The translations under genes and the position numbers were made by a program. Below the pieces are notes generated by a model. That model searched no databases. It worked only from the letters and a program-made list of their open reading frames with translations, and had not been told where the DNA came from. A stretch of 64,000 nucleotides of DNA from assembly GCF_022539505.1 (NCBI RefSeq), contig NC_061514.1, forward strand, positions 39,089,769 through 39,153,768. The letters run 5' to 3'. This DNA comes from Lolium rigidum (Eukaryota > Streptophyta > Magnoliopsida > Poales > Poaceae). Below, piece by piece: positions 45,573-56,440 of the stretch (its first letter is position 1; each line of letters begins with the position of its first letter).

Positions 45573-47088
45573 TGATGACCCACAAGTATAGGGGGTGTAT
45601 CGTAGTACTTTCGATAAATAAGAGTGTCGAACCCAACGAGGAGCAGAAGGTGTTGACAAGCGGCTTCGATGAAGGATTCACTCGTAAATGCTCACGGACA
45701 AGTATTCGGGGGTTTTGATATTGCGTATAAATAAAGTACAAGTAAATAAAATGCGAGAGAAATAATTGCAGCGAGTGGCCCAATCCTTTTTAGCACAAAG
45801 GACAAGCCGGTTTGTTTACTTATAATGACCAAACGTTCCTGAGGACACATGGGAATTTTAGTCTAGTGCTTTCGCTACATACAGCTGATTAATCTTCATT
45901 GTTTTGATAAGTGTTGTGTGGGTGAACCTATGCTAATGCACCGCCCTTCCTAGGACTAATACATACTTGTGATTATACCCCTTGCAAGCATCCGCAACTA
46001 CAAGAAAGTAATTAAGATAAATCTAACCACAGCCTTAAACTCGAGATCCTCGCGATCCCTCCCCGCATCAATATACTAACGGGGCTTAGGTTTCTGTCGC
46101 TCCGGCAACCCCGCAATTAGCAACCGAATACAAGATGCACTCCCCTAGGCCCATAAATGGTGAAGTGTCGTGTAGTCGACGTTCACACGACACCACTAGA
46201 AGAATGACACCACAACTTAAATATCATAACATTGAATATTACTCAACCATAATTCACTACTAGCATTTAGACTTCACCCATGTCCTCAAGAACTAAACGA
46301 ACTACTCACGAGACATCATATGGAATACAATCAGAGGTGATATGATGATGAATAACAATCTGAACATAAACCTTGGTTCAATGGTTTCACTCAATAGCAT
46401 CTACAACAAGTATAGAATAACACCGGGAGAGTTTCCCCTATCAAACAATCAAGATTTAACCCGAATTGCTACAGCGATGATGAGGTGCAGCGGTGGTGAT
46501 GGCGGTGTAGATGGTGGAGATGATGATGATGATGATGGAGATGATGTCCCGCTCGATGACGATGGCGATGGCGTCGATTTCCCCCTCCGGGAGGGAATTT
46601 CCCCGGCGGATTCCTGCCCGCCGGAGAGCTCTTTTCTCTCTCGGTGTTCTCCGCCCCGCGAGGCGGCCGTAACCCTTCGTGAGGTCCTCTCGGTGGCTTA
46701 GGTTTTCGGGACGAAGGAGTACGCGAAGAAAAGGAGGCGAAAGGGGCTGTGGGGCCCCCAGAGCACAGGGTGGCGCGGCCAGGCCTTGGGCCGCGCCGCC
46801 CTGTGGTCTGGGCCCACAGTGGCTCCTCTCTGCTCCCCCTTTTGGCTCCCTCCGTCATCTGGAAAAATAGGAATTTACGTGAAATTCCCTTCCACAGTTG
46901 ATCTTCCGAAATATTGCGTTCTGACGGTGCTTTTTCCAGCAGAATCCTGGCTCCGGTGCTTGATCCTCCAATGATGATGAAACATGCAAAATAGATGAAA
47001 TAACATAAGTATTGTGTCCCAATATGAAATATATCAATGAATAACAGCAAATTATGATACAAAATAGTGATGCAAATTGGACGTATCA
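45573..47088 (-). repeat. 5' LTR of the Athila-group element
   Basis: 1516 bp, partner of 36606-38119. The element's right target duplication GCCGC follows at 47089-47093. Confidence 0.93.
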
Positions 47089-47093
47089 GCCGC

Positions 47094-47192
47094 CGTCACC
47101 ACCACCATGCCTGCGTCGACACATCAACACAATTCGTTACAGAGAGAAACTACTCTTTTTGATCTACACTAGTTGATCCATGGGATTCAACA
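47094..47192 (+). repeat. Right part of the Copia 3' LTR
   Basis: Matches the end of 31215-31646, ending GGGATTCAACA. It is followed by the target duplication TTAAG (47193-47197). Confidence 0.92.
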
Positions 47193-48506
47193 TTAAGCTC
47201 TTCTTCTAGCAGAAGAAGACATGAAATATGTGCATTTAGTTGGTTTAAGAACACAAATTCTTTTCCACATCTATGTCTAGGATCAAGTGCACCTTTGGCA
47301 TGCCATTAACTTTTGAGAACAAAGACCACTCCGGCTGAGCTTATATTGAAAGCTTAATATAGATCTTACAAGAAAATAAAAGAAACCGCACAACACCCCT
47401 ATTATAGTTTTTAAACAAGGATTGGCAACTGTGCGCTCTTAGAACATGGGGAATGGTATCACGAGAACACAACTCCAATATCTAATCAACACAACAATAC
47501 TCTGCAAAAACCGATAAACAATTAAAGCAGACCTAACAATCAGCAACCTGATGTACTCCACTATCCTCGTCTCTTCTTCCTAGGTTCAACTCCTTGAGCT
47601 CTGAGTCCATCTTCCTGATTATGTCATCAATTCTTGGAAGTTTCTGCTCTTCGACCAGCGGATTCCACTACAACATCAAAGAGAAATCTCTGCAGATCGG
47701 TTGAAAGGGGAGAAGGGCACTTTATGCTGAAATATACATTCATTCCTAGTAAGCCACAATGGCCAAAACACATATGAGGAAGATTTCCAATAAATTATCT
47801 CTACCACTAGGGAGGCAATTCCTGGCAAAATATTCCGTAATTACACACCGCACAAACTGGGACAAAGAAAAATAATATGACCAACATCCTCTTTAGTTCC
47901 ACACACCACACACACATGGGGCACACCCCTAGGCCAACCTCTCAAAGCCAGTTGGAAGGTTGGGTAAAATTTTCCTCTAAAGCACATCCATAGAAATATT
48001 TTATGCTTTAGAGGATAGGTTTTTCGCACATATCCATCATTCTGAAATCTCTGGTGCCAGCATTCAGAATAACTCTCTATATAAATTTGGACGTATACGT
48101 TTTTTGCTCTCTAGGAGACACTTCACAACGCCCTTTGTATTTGTCAAGCTAACACTTGCAAGCAACACACCCAAACTCTGCCATTCGTGCACCACACCAG
48201 GACCAAATCAAAGGCCTATTAAAAGATATATCCTAATTATGCCAACCAAAAACAACAGTGCCACTTTTTCTTGATGCTCAGAACAAGAAAAGATCAAAGG
48301 GAAGATAGTTTTCAAAGGGCAGTCACCTAACAAAACATCATGTGAGAATAAAACCCTCCTACAGTCAGATTGGTAGAACCCTACCTATTCCTTAGAATCT
48401 GACAACTAAGATCTTGTCTACCCCCAACTTGTATATCTATTTTCTCAACAGGCAAATGTTTCTAGTTATGGAATCAGCGAAACCTAAACCTCCATAATCT
48501 ATAGGT

Positions 48507-48716
48507 TTACGCACATCCCGTCTATTTTTCTTATGTCAACATCCTTCTGAAAAACCTAGTCTTATAGTGAGCCCCTTCCGAGTTCTAGCATATGAAGAAA
48601 CCGGTGGCATTTACGCACATCCCATCTCTTTTTCTTATGTCCACATCCTTCTTAAAAAACATAGTCTTATAGTGAGCCCCTTCCAAGTTCTGAGAATATG
48701 AAGAAACCGATGGCAT
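48507..48716. repeat. 104 bp tandem duplication
   Basis: 48507-48610 and 48611-48716 both begin TTACGCACATCCC and end GAAACCGRTGGCAT, about 90 percent alike by eye. It lies inside the decayed LINE. Confidence 0.85.
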
Positions 48717-49879
48717 AGGTTGCTACTTATCTAAAGATGATTCAATTACCATAGCTTTTGTACGAGAATAAGCTTGACCACTACAAGAATTACCTAACTT
48801 TCTACCAATTTTTCAGTCACACAATCCAAGTCCTCAACCAAGATTTTATCCGAACTACTTGGCAGGCCCAAATACTTTATTGGGAAATGCCCCCACCTCA
48901 CAATTAAGCAACATTGCTACGCTTGCCAGACCTATTTGCTCTAAACCAACATAAAAAACTTTTTTTTTGGTGATTGATCCGCATACCATACATGGCCTCA
49001 AAACAATGAGAAATAAATTTTCTAGCCATCACACTCTCCTTATCATGCTCCATTAGAAACACTATGTCATCAACGTATTGGAGATGTGTAACCTCACTAG
49101 GAATAAGATTCTAAAAAATTCATGTAAGGTGGCCATTAAATTTTACAGTCGAGTAAACTTCCCAAAACCTCAGCCACCTAACTAAAAAGGATTGTAGTTA
49201 CAGGATCACCCTCTCTCAAACCCTTGTAGGTCCTAAAAAATACCCATTAACACCATATCCATACCCTTCTAGACATAACCACCTGCTTTATCCAGTTGAT
49301 CTAAGACTAGAAAATCCCAATAGACCTTATCGTAAGCTTTTTCAAAATCAAGCTTTATGATAAGGCCAAATTTGCCAGAGGATACTAATTTATGCAACAC
49401 TTAATGTAACACAACTATTACATCATGAACATTCTTACCAGGAATAAAAGCATTTTAAGTAGGTTGAATATATTTATGAATTATTTTTACACTCTAATTA
49501 TCAAGATTTTTTCGATAACCTTAAAGATCACATTAATCAGACAAATGTGCCTAAATTGTTTTATATTACTATCCCCGTGAATTTTTGGTAGAAAATGACC
49601 CCCCTAATTAATCCTACTCATGTCCAACTTTTTCCATTAACTAAATCAACCAACATCTCTTTAATGGATGGCCTAACCTCATTTTGAAACTCTTAATTTG
49701 TAAAAATCCAATGAGAAACCATTAGATCTTGGGTATTATTAATTTTCATGTATTTAGTAGAAAATTCAATTTCATCATCACTAAAAGGCCGAGTTAATAG
49801 AGCATTATCCTCAGCAAACACTTTGAATGAACAACGGGAGCATGTTCATCCCCAAAAAGGGTTTTGTAGAAATTAATTA

Positions 49880-49980
49880 GTTCCTCCAGTTCAAAATAAT
49901 TTCCCAAAAATAGATGTCTCTACACACTAAAAAAAGTCTAGGACATCTAGTTTTGGACAAGTATTTTGAACCGAAGGGAG
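49880..49980. mobile_element. Stowaway-type MITE, 101 bp
   Basis: Ends GTTCCTCCAGTTCAAAATAA and, in complement, CTCCCTTCGGTTCAAAATAC, flanked by TA on both sides. An inner AGATGTC/GACATCT pair extends the stem. Typical grass Stowaway (Tc1/mariner) structure. Confidence 0.85.
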
Positions 49981-50430
49981 TATATGAAACCTAATCTCCT
50001 CACTGTCCACACTTATTCTGTCACCATCGTTAAGTGACATAATCTTTTTTGTTTCTCTCCTACTATTAACAGGACTACAGAATAAGAAGATATTATCATC
50101 CCATCAAAATCTATTTCCCTCTTTTTTGTGCCAATATGCTTCTTCAACTGCATACACCATCGTCATTTACTTCTATAGAGAATACCTCACCCTCCATTTT
50201 ACATTAGATAAATCAACGAAATCCTTCTTAGAATCTAATCTATACTTTTGCTCAATAAGGATTTTTTTGTCCCTCTTATACTGTCTCCTAAAATTTGCCC
50301 CCAACCTTTCATAAAAATGCCTCAATGAGACCGGCTAGTGGTGCCAATAATCGAGGACACCCCTTCTCCTTATAAGCCAATACTTCCTAATTTAGATTCA
50401 AAATGGGGACCCAAATACCAAGAAGACTCC

Positions 50431-50707
50431 ATTTTGATATCTCTAGGAATATTTGAAAGAGTAGGAGCACACAACACCAGTAACGAAGAGTGATCAGACC
50501 CAAATCTCAAAAGAGTGTGCACGATGGTCAAAGGATACAAGGATTCCCATCTATGGTGACCAGGACTCTATCTAGTGCCCCAACATTTTGAAATCTCTAG
50601 GAATATTTGAAAGAGTAGGAGCACATAACACCAGTAACCAAGAGTGACCAGACCCACATCTCAAAAGAGTGTGCACGATGGTCAAAGGATACACGGATTC
50701 CCATCTT
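50431..50707. repeat. Direct duplication, copies 154 bp apart
   Basis: 50431-50553 and 50585-50707 both run from ATTTTGA-ATCTCTAGGAATA to GGATTCCCATCT with a handful of changes. It covers the endonuclease part of the LINE. Confidence 0.9.
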
Positions 50708-50784
50708 GTTTGTTGGTGCAAGCAAATTTATGTGCAATTCTGAAACACTAGTGGAAAATGGGGCATCCATCTAAGCCATTGGTA

Positions 50785-51005
50785 CCGGTTCCCTTACGAA
50801 CCGCTGCCAATGGGGCAATCTGCACCGGTTGGGGGGCTCAGGCGGGCGAGGAGCAATGGCACCGGTTCGTGAGGGGCTTTCGTACCGGTTCGTGTTAGGA
50901 ACCGGTACGAAAGGTCTTCGGCCATTTGTCAGACGCGTGGTGGGGCCCGGGCAGGACCTTTGGTACCGGTTTTTAACACGAACCGGTACCAAAGGGTGCC
51001 CCCCT
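50785..51005. repeat. Sub-terminal ACCGGT repeats of the CACTA element
   Basis: Seven copies of TACCGGTT or its complement, several in opposed pairs such as GGTACCGGTTTTTAACACG and AACCGGTACC near 50961-50992. Such repeats are binding sites for the element's own proteins in En/Spm-type transposons (family knowledge). Confidence 0.75.
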
Positions 51006-51530
51006 ACATAAGTCGAGCCCGTCCCCTGGCTCTTCTCTTCATCTCATTTTTCTCTTCTTCCTCTCACACACAAAATTTTTGCACCTCTCACACTCCAACA
51101 AATCTCTATTTTTTCTCCACCATTTTAACAAGATTAAAGGCATTCATCTATCCAAGGGTTAGCAATATCATCCTTTTTTCCGGCGTTCCTAATTTAGCAC
51201 ATCTCTTTGGTAGTTTTAACTCGTACTATTTTTCTAGTGCTAGCAAGGTGTTCGATGAAATGCCTAAGTTAGGGATTTTACTTTTTTATAATCAATTTGA
51301 GCTGAAATTATGGTATATTTTGTAGGTTTTAATTAGTATCATCCCCGTCCTTACCGCCGTTGATCGCCAGCGTCGTCCCCTAGCCGGCACCGTACAACCT
51401 CGGTGAGCCTCTTCTTTTTTATAAAAAAAACTTAGTTTTATCTGATGAACTTGAATATTAATTTAGTTGGTCACTCATATATCCACGATGTTGTGTAATT
51501 AATGATATTTGATATACATATAAAATGCAG

Positions 51531-54500
51531 ATGAATCGACAATGGATGTACGGTGACCGGTGCCATCCCGACTTCATTAATGGCATGCATTATTTTCTCA
51601 ACGTGGCTGAGGCAAACAGGCAGTCGAATGGTTTCATCTATTGTCCATGTAGTTCCCGTAAGAATATGACGGATTACTCTACTTCAAAGACCATTCACGT
51701 CCACCTCGCTGCGAACGGTTTCATGCCCAGCTATAATTGTTGGACCAAGCACGGAGAAAGATGGATTATATTGGAAGACAACGAAGAAGAAGAGGATAGT
51801 GACAACTATCCTATGTTCACTGAAGACGGTGATAGTAGAATGGGGGAAGACGAAGCTGAAGAAGAGCCCATTTTTGATGAGCCGATTTTTGATGACCCCG
51901 ATGACGATTTGGGTCGGGCCATTCTTGATGCGAAGATAATCTGCGGAAGTGAAAAGGAGAGGTTGAAGTTGGATAAAATGTTAGAGGATCACAAGACACT
52001 GTTGTACCCAAATTACGGAGATGGCCAGAAAAAGCTGGGTACCACGCTGGAATTTCTGCAATGGAAGGAAGAGAATGGTACTTCTGACAAGGGATTTGAA
52101 AAGTTGCTGAAAATAATAAAGAAGATGCTTCCAGGGGAGAACGTATTGCCCTCTAGTACGTACGAAGCAAAGAAGGTTGTCTGCCCTCTAGGATTAGAGG
52201 TGCGGAAGATACATGCATGCATCAATGACCGCATCCTCTACCGCGGGAGTACGAGAATTTGAATGCATGCCCGGTATGTAGTGCATTGAGGTATAAGATC
52301 GAGGCGAGATGACCCCGGCGATGTTGAGGGCGAGTCCACCCCCGGGAAGAGGGTTCTCGCGAAGGTGATGTGGTATGCTCCTATAATACCACGGTTGAAA
52401 CGTTTGTTCCAAAATAAAGAGCATGCCAAGTTGTTGCGATGGCACAAAGAGGACCGTAAGAAAGATTTGATGCTCGAGACACCCCGCCGATGGGTCGCGA
52501 GTGGAGAAAAATCGACAGAGAGTTCAAGTCATTTTCAGATGACGCAAGGAACTTAAGATTTGGTCTAAGTACAGATGACTTTAATCCTTTCGGTGAGCAG
52601 AGCTCCGAGTCATAGCACCTGGCCAGTGACTCTATGTATCTATAACCTTCCTCCTTGGTTGTGCATGAAGCGGAAGTTCATTATGATGCCAGTGCTCATC
52701 CAGGGCCCGAGGCAACCCGGCAACGACATTGATGTGTACCTGAGGCCATTGGTTGAAGAACTTTTACAGTTGTGGCGTGACGAAGGTGTACCTGTGTGGG
52801 ATGAGCACGAACAAAAGGAATTTAACCTACGGGCGTTGTTGTTTGTAACCATCAATGATTGGCCTGCTCTTAGTAACATTTCAGGGCAGTCAAACAAGGG
52901 ATACAACGCATGCACACACTGTTTAGGTGAGACTGACACTATATATTTAGGAAACAAGAATGTGTACCTAGGGCATCGTCGATTTCTTCCAAAACAACAT
53001 CACGTAAGAAAGAGAGGAAAGCATTTCGGAGGTGAGGCGGATAACCGGACGAAGCCTACCCACCCTCATCGGGGAAGTTATATATGATATGGTCAAGGAT
53101 TTAAAAGTGATCTTTGGAAAGGGTCCCGACGGACAATCTGTTCCGAATGTTGACGGACATGTACCCATGTGGAAGAAGAAGTCGATATTTTGGGAGCTAC
53201 CCTATCGGAAATTCTTAGAGGTTCACTCTGCAATCGACGTGATGCACGTGACGAAAAATCTTTGCGTGAACCTGCTAAACTTCTTGGGCGTGTATGGGAA
53301 GACAAAAGATACACCGGATGCACGGCAGGACCAGCAAAGTATCCACGAAGGAAGCAACCTGAATCCAGAGAAGTATCAAGGTCCCGCGACTACGCTCTTA
53401 CCAAAGAAGAGAAGGAGATCTTTTTTGAAGTCCCGAGTAGCATCAAGGTCCCGTCCGGCTCTCGTCGAATATAAAAGGAATAATAAACATGTCCGAGAAA
53501 AAGTTTCAAAACCTAAAGTCTCATGACTGCCACGTGATTATGACACAATTACTTCCGGTTGCATTGAGGGGCTTCGCGGAAAATGTTCGAGTACCCATTG
53601 TGAAGCTATGTGCGTTCCTCAATGCAATTTCTCGGAAGGTGATCAATCCACTTACTCTACAAAATTTACGAAGGATGTGGTCGAATGTCTAGTCGGCTTC
53701 GAGTTGGTGTTCCCACCATCCTTCTTCAATATTATGACACATCTCCTAGTTCACCCGGTCGAAGAGATTGGCGTTCTCGGTCCTGTATTTCTACACAACA
53801 TGTTCCCCTTTGAGAGATTCATGGGAGTCTTAAAGAAGTACGTTCATAACCGTGCTAGGCCAGAAGGAAGCATCTCCAAGGGCTATGGAACAGAGGAGGA
53901 CATTGAGTTTTGTGTTGACTTTATTCCTGACCTTAAGCCGATCGGTGTTCCTGAATCGCGCTATGAGGGGAGACTGCGTGGAAAAGGCACGCTAGGAAAG
54001 AAAGCAATAACGTGTATGGACGGACATTCTTTCACTCAAGCACACTACACAGTTCTACATAATTCCATCTTGGTAGCTCCGTACAAAGAGGAACACAAGG
54101 ATATCTTACGCTCTAAATACCCGGAGGAACGTGAAGATTGGATTGATGGAGAACACATGAAGACTTTCGGCGGTTGGTTGCAAACACGTCTCATGAATGC
54201 CACTGATGACGAGCAGCTATACTTGTTGGCCAAGCAACCATCTTCGACTATATCGACTTTTCAAGGGTACGAGATTAATGGGAACACATTTTACACGTTC
54301 TCCCAAGATAAAAAGAGCACCAACCAAAACAGTGGTGTCCGCTTTGATGCAGACAGATGACAATGGGAAGAAGGTCACATATTATGGGTACATAGAGGAG
54401 ATATGGGAACTTGAATATGGACCTAATTTCAAGGTCCCTTTGTTCCGGTGCAAATGGTTCAACCTGAAAGACGGGGTACAGGTAGACCCGCAGTACGGAA

Positions 54501-54858
54501 TGACTATAGTGGATCTCAAGAATCTAGGGTACGACACCGAACCATTCGTCCTAGCCAGTGAAGTGGCTCAGGTTTTTTATGTGAAGGACATGTCTAGCAA
54601 ACCGAAGAAAAGAAAAGAAAGGCAAGAGGACACATCATACGATGAGCCAAAGCGGCACATAGTTCTTTCGGAAAAAGAAACATCGTGGGAGTAGAGGACA
54701 AGACAGACATGTCAGAAGATTATAATAAGTTTGATGATATTCCACCCTTCAAGGTGAAAACTGACCCAAGCATCATCTTAAATAATGAAGATTGTCCATG
54801 GTTGCGTCGCAGTCAGAAGAAAGGGAAACATGCGAAGAAAACTCGGAAAACTAGCTAG
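51531..54858 (+). pseudogene. CACTA TNP2-type transposase
   Basis: MNRQWMYGDRCHPDFINGM, followed by FIYCPCSSRKN, is the transposase-associated N-terminal domain. An acidic linker follows, then the Transposase_21 core (MWYAPIIPRLKRLFQN, WPVTLCIYNLPPWLCMKRKF, LWRDEGVPVWD, ACTHCLGETD), a DUF4218-like block (53560-54000, with MFPFERFMGVLKKYV) and DUF4216 (54370-54590, YYGYIEEIWELEY). It ends KKTRKTS at 54858. The first exon follows an AG acceptor at about 51530. Frame breaks at 52300, 52356, 52475, 52498 and 52606 are all CAG or CTG read as CGAG or TCG, so the gene may be intact in reality. Confidence 0.88.
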
Positions 54859-54925
54859 ATAGGGATCATAACTTGTGTATCTCAATATGGAAATCACTTT
54901 TGTGTAATGATGTTAACAATGGAGC

Positions 54926-55190
54926 TTTCACGGGCTTGCAGGGAAATTTTTCCAAGGCGGAACTTCCGAATATGCCATATATAGGGCATGTGCACCAAGG
55001 GCATATTCGAGAAGTTCCGCCACGGGAGATTTCCCTATCCTTCCACAACATTGTTAGAGGAGATGGAGTCTTTCACGGGCTTGCAGGGAAATTTTTCCGA
55101 GGCGGAACTTCCGAAGATGCCATAGGGCGTGTGCACCAAGGGAATCTTCGAGAAGTTCCGCCACGGGAGATTTCCCAACCCTTTCCTCCA
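54926..55190 (+). ncRNA. Two tandem precursor-like hairpins downstream of TNP2
   Basis: Hairpin 1: arms 54940-54976 and 54999-55036, loop 22 nt. Hairpin 2: arms 55086-55121 and 55140-55176, loop 18 nt. Each has about 37 paired positions with a few mismatches or G-U pairs, the shape of a plant microRNA precursor. The two are 145 bp apart and similar throughout. In hairpin 1 GAATATGCC pairs with GGGCATATTC; in hairpin 2 GAAGATGCC faces GGGAATCTTC, so the T-to-G change in one arm is matched by A-to-C in the other. Flanking AACAATG and CATTGTT extend stem 1. Rice miR820 is a known CACTA-encoded microRNA; sequence identity to it is not claimed. Confidence 0.55.
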
Positions 55191-55359
55191 TCCATGGGGA
55201 TGAAACTCTCCATCCATGTTGGCTTGTTGAGCTGCTTGCCATGGCGATGCTCCTTTTATAGGCATGGCGCCGCTTCTACTTTGTCTTCTTCCTCCGACAG
55301 GGTGTCGTGCGCTACATGCTTTATCTCATCGAGCAGGGCGTCCTTATCATGCCGACAGC

Positions 55360-55580
55360 TTTAGTACCGGTTGCACCCACCAGCCGGTACTAAAGGTTAC
55401 CCACGCGTCCTTATCCCACCGACAGCTTTGTTACATGACAGAAAACTACCTTTAGTACCGGTTGCACCCACCAGCCGGTACTAAAGGTTACCCACGCGTC
55501 CTTATACCACCGACAGCTTTGTTACATGACAGAAAAACCACCTTTAGTACCGGTTGCACCCACCAGCCGGTACTAAAGGG
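55360..55580. repeat. Three palindromic TAGTACCGGTTG units, period about 91 bp
   Basis: Units begin at 55360, 55451 and 55543. Each contains TTTAGTACCGGTTGCACCC and, in opposition, CCGGTACTAAAGG, then a shared spacer with CCCACGCGTCCTTAT. They resemble the CACTA sub-terminal motif and stand directly upstream of the accessory ORF promoter. Confidence 0.85.
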
Positions 55581-55635
55581 TTTCCCGCCTATTTTTTCAC
55601 CGGTTCCCGCCTCCGTCATCCCGCCATTTTTTCAC

Positions 55636-55643
55636 TATATATA
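55636..55643 (+). promoter_or_regulatory. TATA box of the accessory ORF
   Basis: TATATATA in CACTATATATATGTAGG, 69 nt before the ATG at 55712. Confidence 0.6.
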
Positions 55644-55711
55644 TGTAGGCTTGGCCTCCATTTACATATCACATCTAGACTCATATCTTGCAAACCTCAT
55701 CATTCTCTCCC

Positions 55712-56275
55712 ATGGCTTCCATCGTATATCTAACCCCCCGGGAGGCGGAGGCGCTTTGCGCCTCGAACTACCCCTGCCCGCCGGGCTACCGCGTCCCGAC
55801 CGGATGGTTGCTAAGCGTCGGAGGCGTACCGGTCCCTCCAGTCCCTCTAGGTGTGGCGCGCGAGATGGCCATCACGAACCACTACTACTTCGAGCTCACG
55901 CCAGAGCAGCGGAGGAATCCCCAGTGGCATCCCGACTACAGCCCGACTTGGGAAAGCTTCTTCATCAATCGGCGTGAGAGGGCGCTTCCCAGACACGAGG
56001 AGGGCGGCCCGCCTCCTTCGAACTTCAACGAGGCCGGCCGTCGGCTGTGGTGGCGCGGCCGGACTCTCCAGGGCGTCATGGCCTACCGTGGCCCCCGCTC
56101 GCGCTACCCTCGGTCCCAGCCCACGCGTGCTCTCCCGCCGAGGTTCGACTAGCGCGACCCCGATGCCGCCGACGATGATGACGGCGACTACGACGACTAC
56201 GGTGGCGAGTACTATAGGACTAGGCACGAGTATGACCGAATGACTCCAACGATCAAATCTGGCCATGTATCTTAA
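55712..56275 (+). CDS. Accessory ORF within the CACTA element, unknown function
   Basis: ATG at 55712 gives 146 codons to a TAG at 56150-56152; the same frame then continues to TAA at 56273-56275 (187 codons in all). Residues 1-60 are Pro/Val-rich (TPREAEALC, CPPGYRVPTGW, GGVPVPPVPLG), then HYYFELTPEQRRNPQWHPDY, NEAGRRLWWRGRTLQGVM and an Asp/Tyr-rich tail after the TAG. A TATA box lies 69 nt upstream and AATAAA at 56317, so it looks like a complete small transcription unit. I do not recognise the family; it is neither TNP2 nor TNPA. The Trp-rich, charged character suggests a soluble protein. Confidence 0.6.
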
Positions 56276-56316
56276 TTTTCGGTTGAGCTATGTACTTTTA
56301 ATTCGAGTTCAATCGT

Positions 56317-56322
56317 AATAAA
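56317..56322 (+). terminator. Poly(A) signal of the accessory ORF
   Basis: AATAAA in CGTAATAAAAATTTATTCC, about 40 nt after the TAA. Confidence 0.5.
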
Positions 56323-56440
56323 AATTTATTCCCGCCCTTTCTTTCTCGCCTTTTTTCTCCCACGCGCGGCGTCGTGGTGGGAAAGTTTCCCGCGCGACGT
56401 CGGGGCGGGAAGCTTTCCCGCGCGGACGGCGTTGTGGCGG

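Larger units (their letters stand above)
36606..47088 (-). mobile_element. Autonomous Athila-group Gypsy retrotransposon, nested
   Basis: Complete element on the minus strand, 10.5 kb, ends TG/CA, flanked by GCCGC on both sides (36601-36605, 47089-47093). LTRs 36606-38119 and 45573-47088. Between them, right to left: tRNA-Asp-type primer site, gag, protease, RT, RNase H, integrase, a third ORF and a long 3' noncoding region. The LTR start on the minus strand, TGATACGTCCAATTTGC, is that of abundant Triticeae Athila-group families (Sabrina/WHAM type); I do not commit to a family name. The insertion post-dates the Copia element. Confidence 0.93.
31215..47192 (+). mobile_element. Ty1-copia retrotransposon with a nested Gypsy element
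   Basis: The 5' LTR (31215-31646) and the two halves of the 3' LTR (36343-36605 and 47094-47192) match. The whole is flanked by the perfect duplication TTAAG (31210-31214 and 47193-47197). Without the 10.5 kb insert it is about 5.5 kb. It has a tRNA-iMet primer site, gag remnant, integrase, RT, RNase H and a polypurine tract in copia order, with internal deletions and stops. Confidence 0.95.
47198..50745 (-). pseudogene. Decayed LINE ORF2 on the minus strand
   Basis: Read from right to left: endonuclease end (LTIVHTLLRFGSDHSSLLV, about 50530-50480), RT block KLDFEKAYDKVYWDFL (about 49350-49305), catalytic LQYVDDIVF (about 49090-49064), KYLGLPSSSDKI (about 48880-48845) and a zf-RVT zinc finger with KHKIFLWMCFRGK and VCVVCGTKEDVGHI (48005-47865). 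Stops and shifts are frequent. It carries two tandem duplications and a Stowaway insertion. The stretch 47198-47640 shows nothing I can name and may be its 3' end. Confidence 0.8.

Noticed and set aside
46342..46701. Frame with a poly-Asp run in the LTR (also at 37374)
   Set aside because: A GAT/GAC-rich repeat inside an LTR; present in both LTR copies and opposed by equally long frames. Not a gene.
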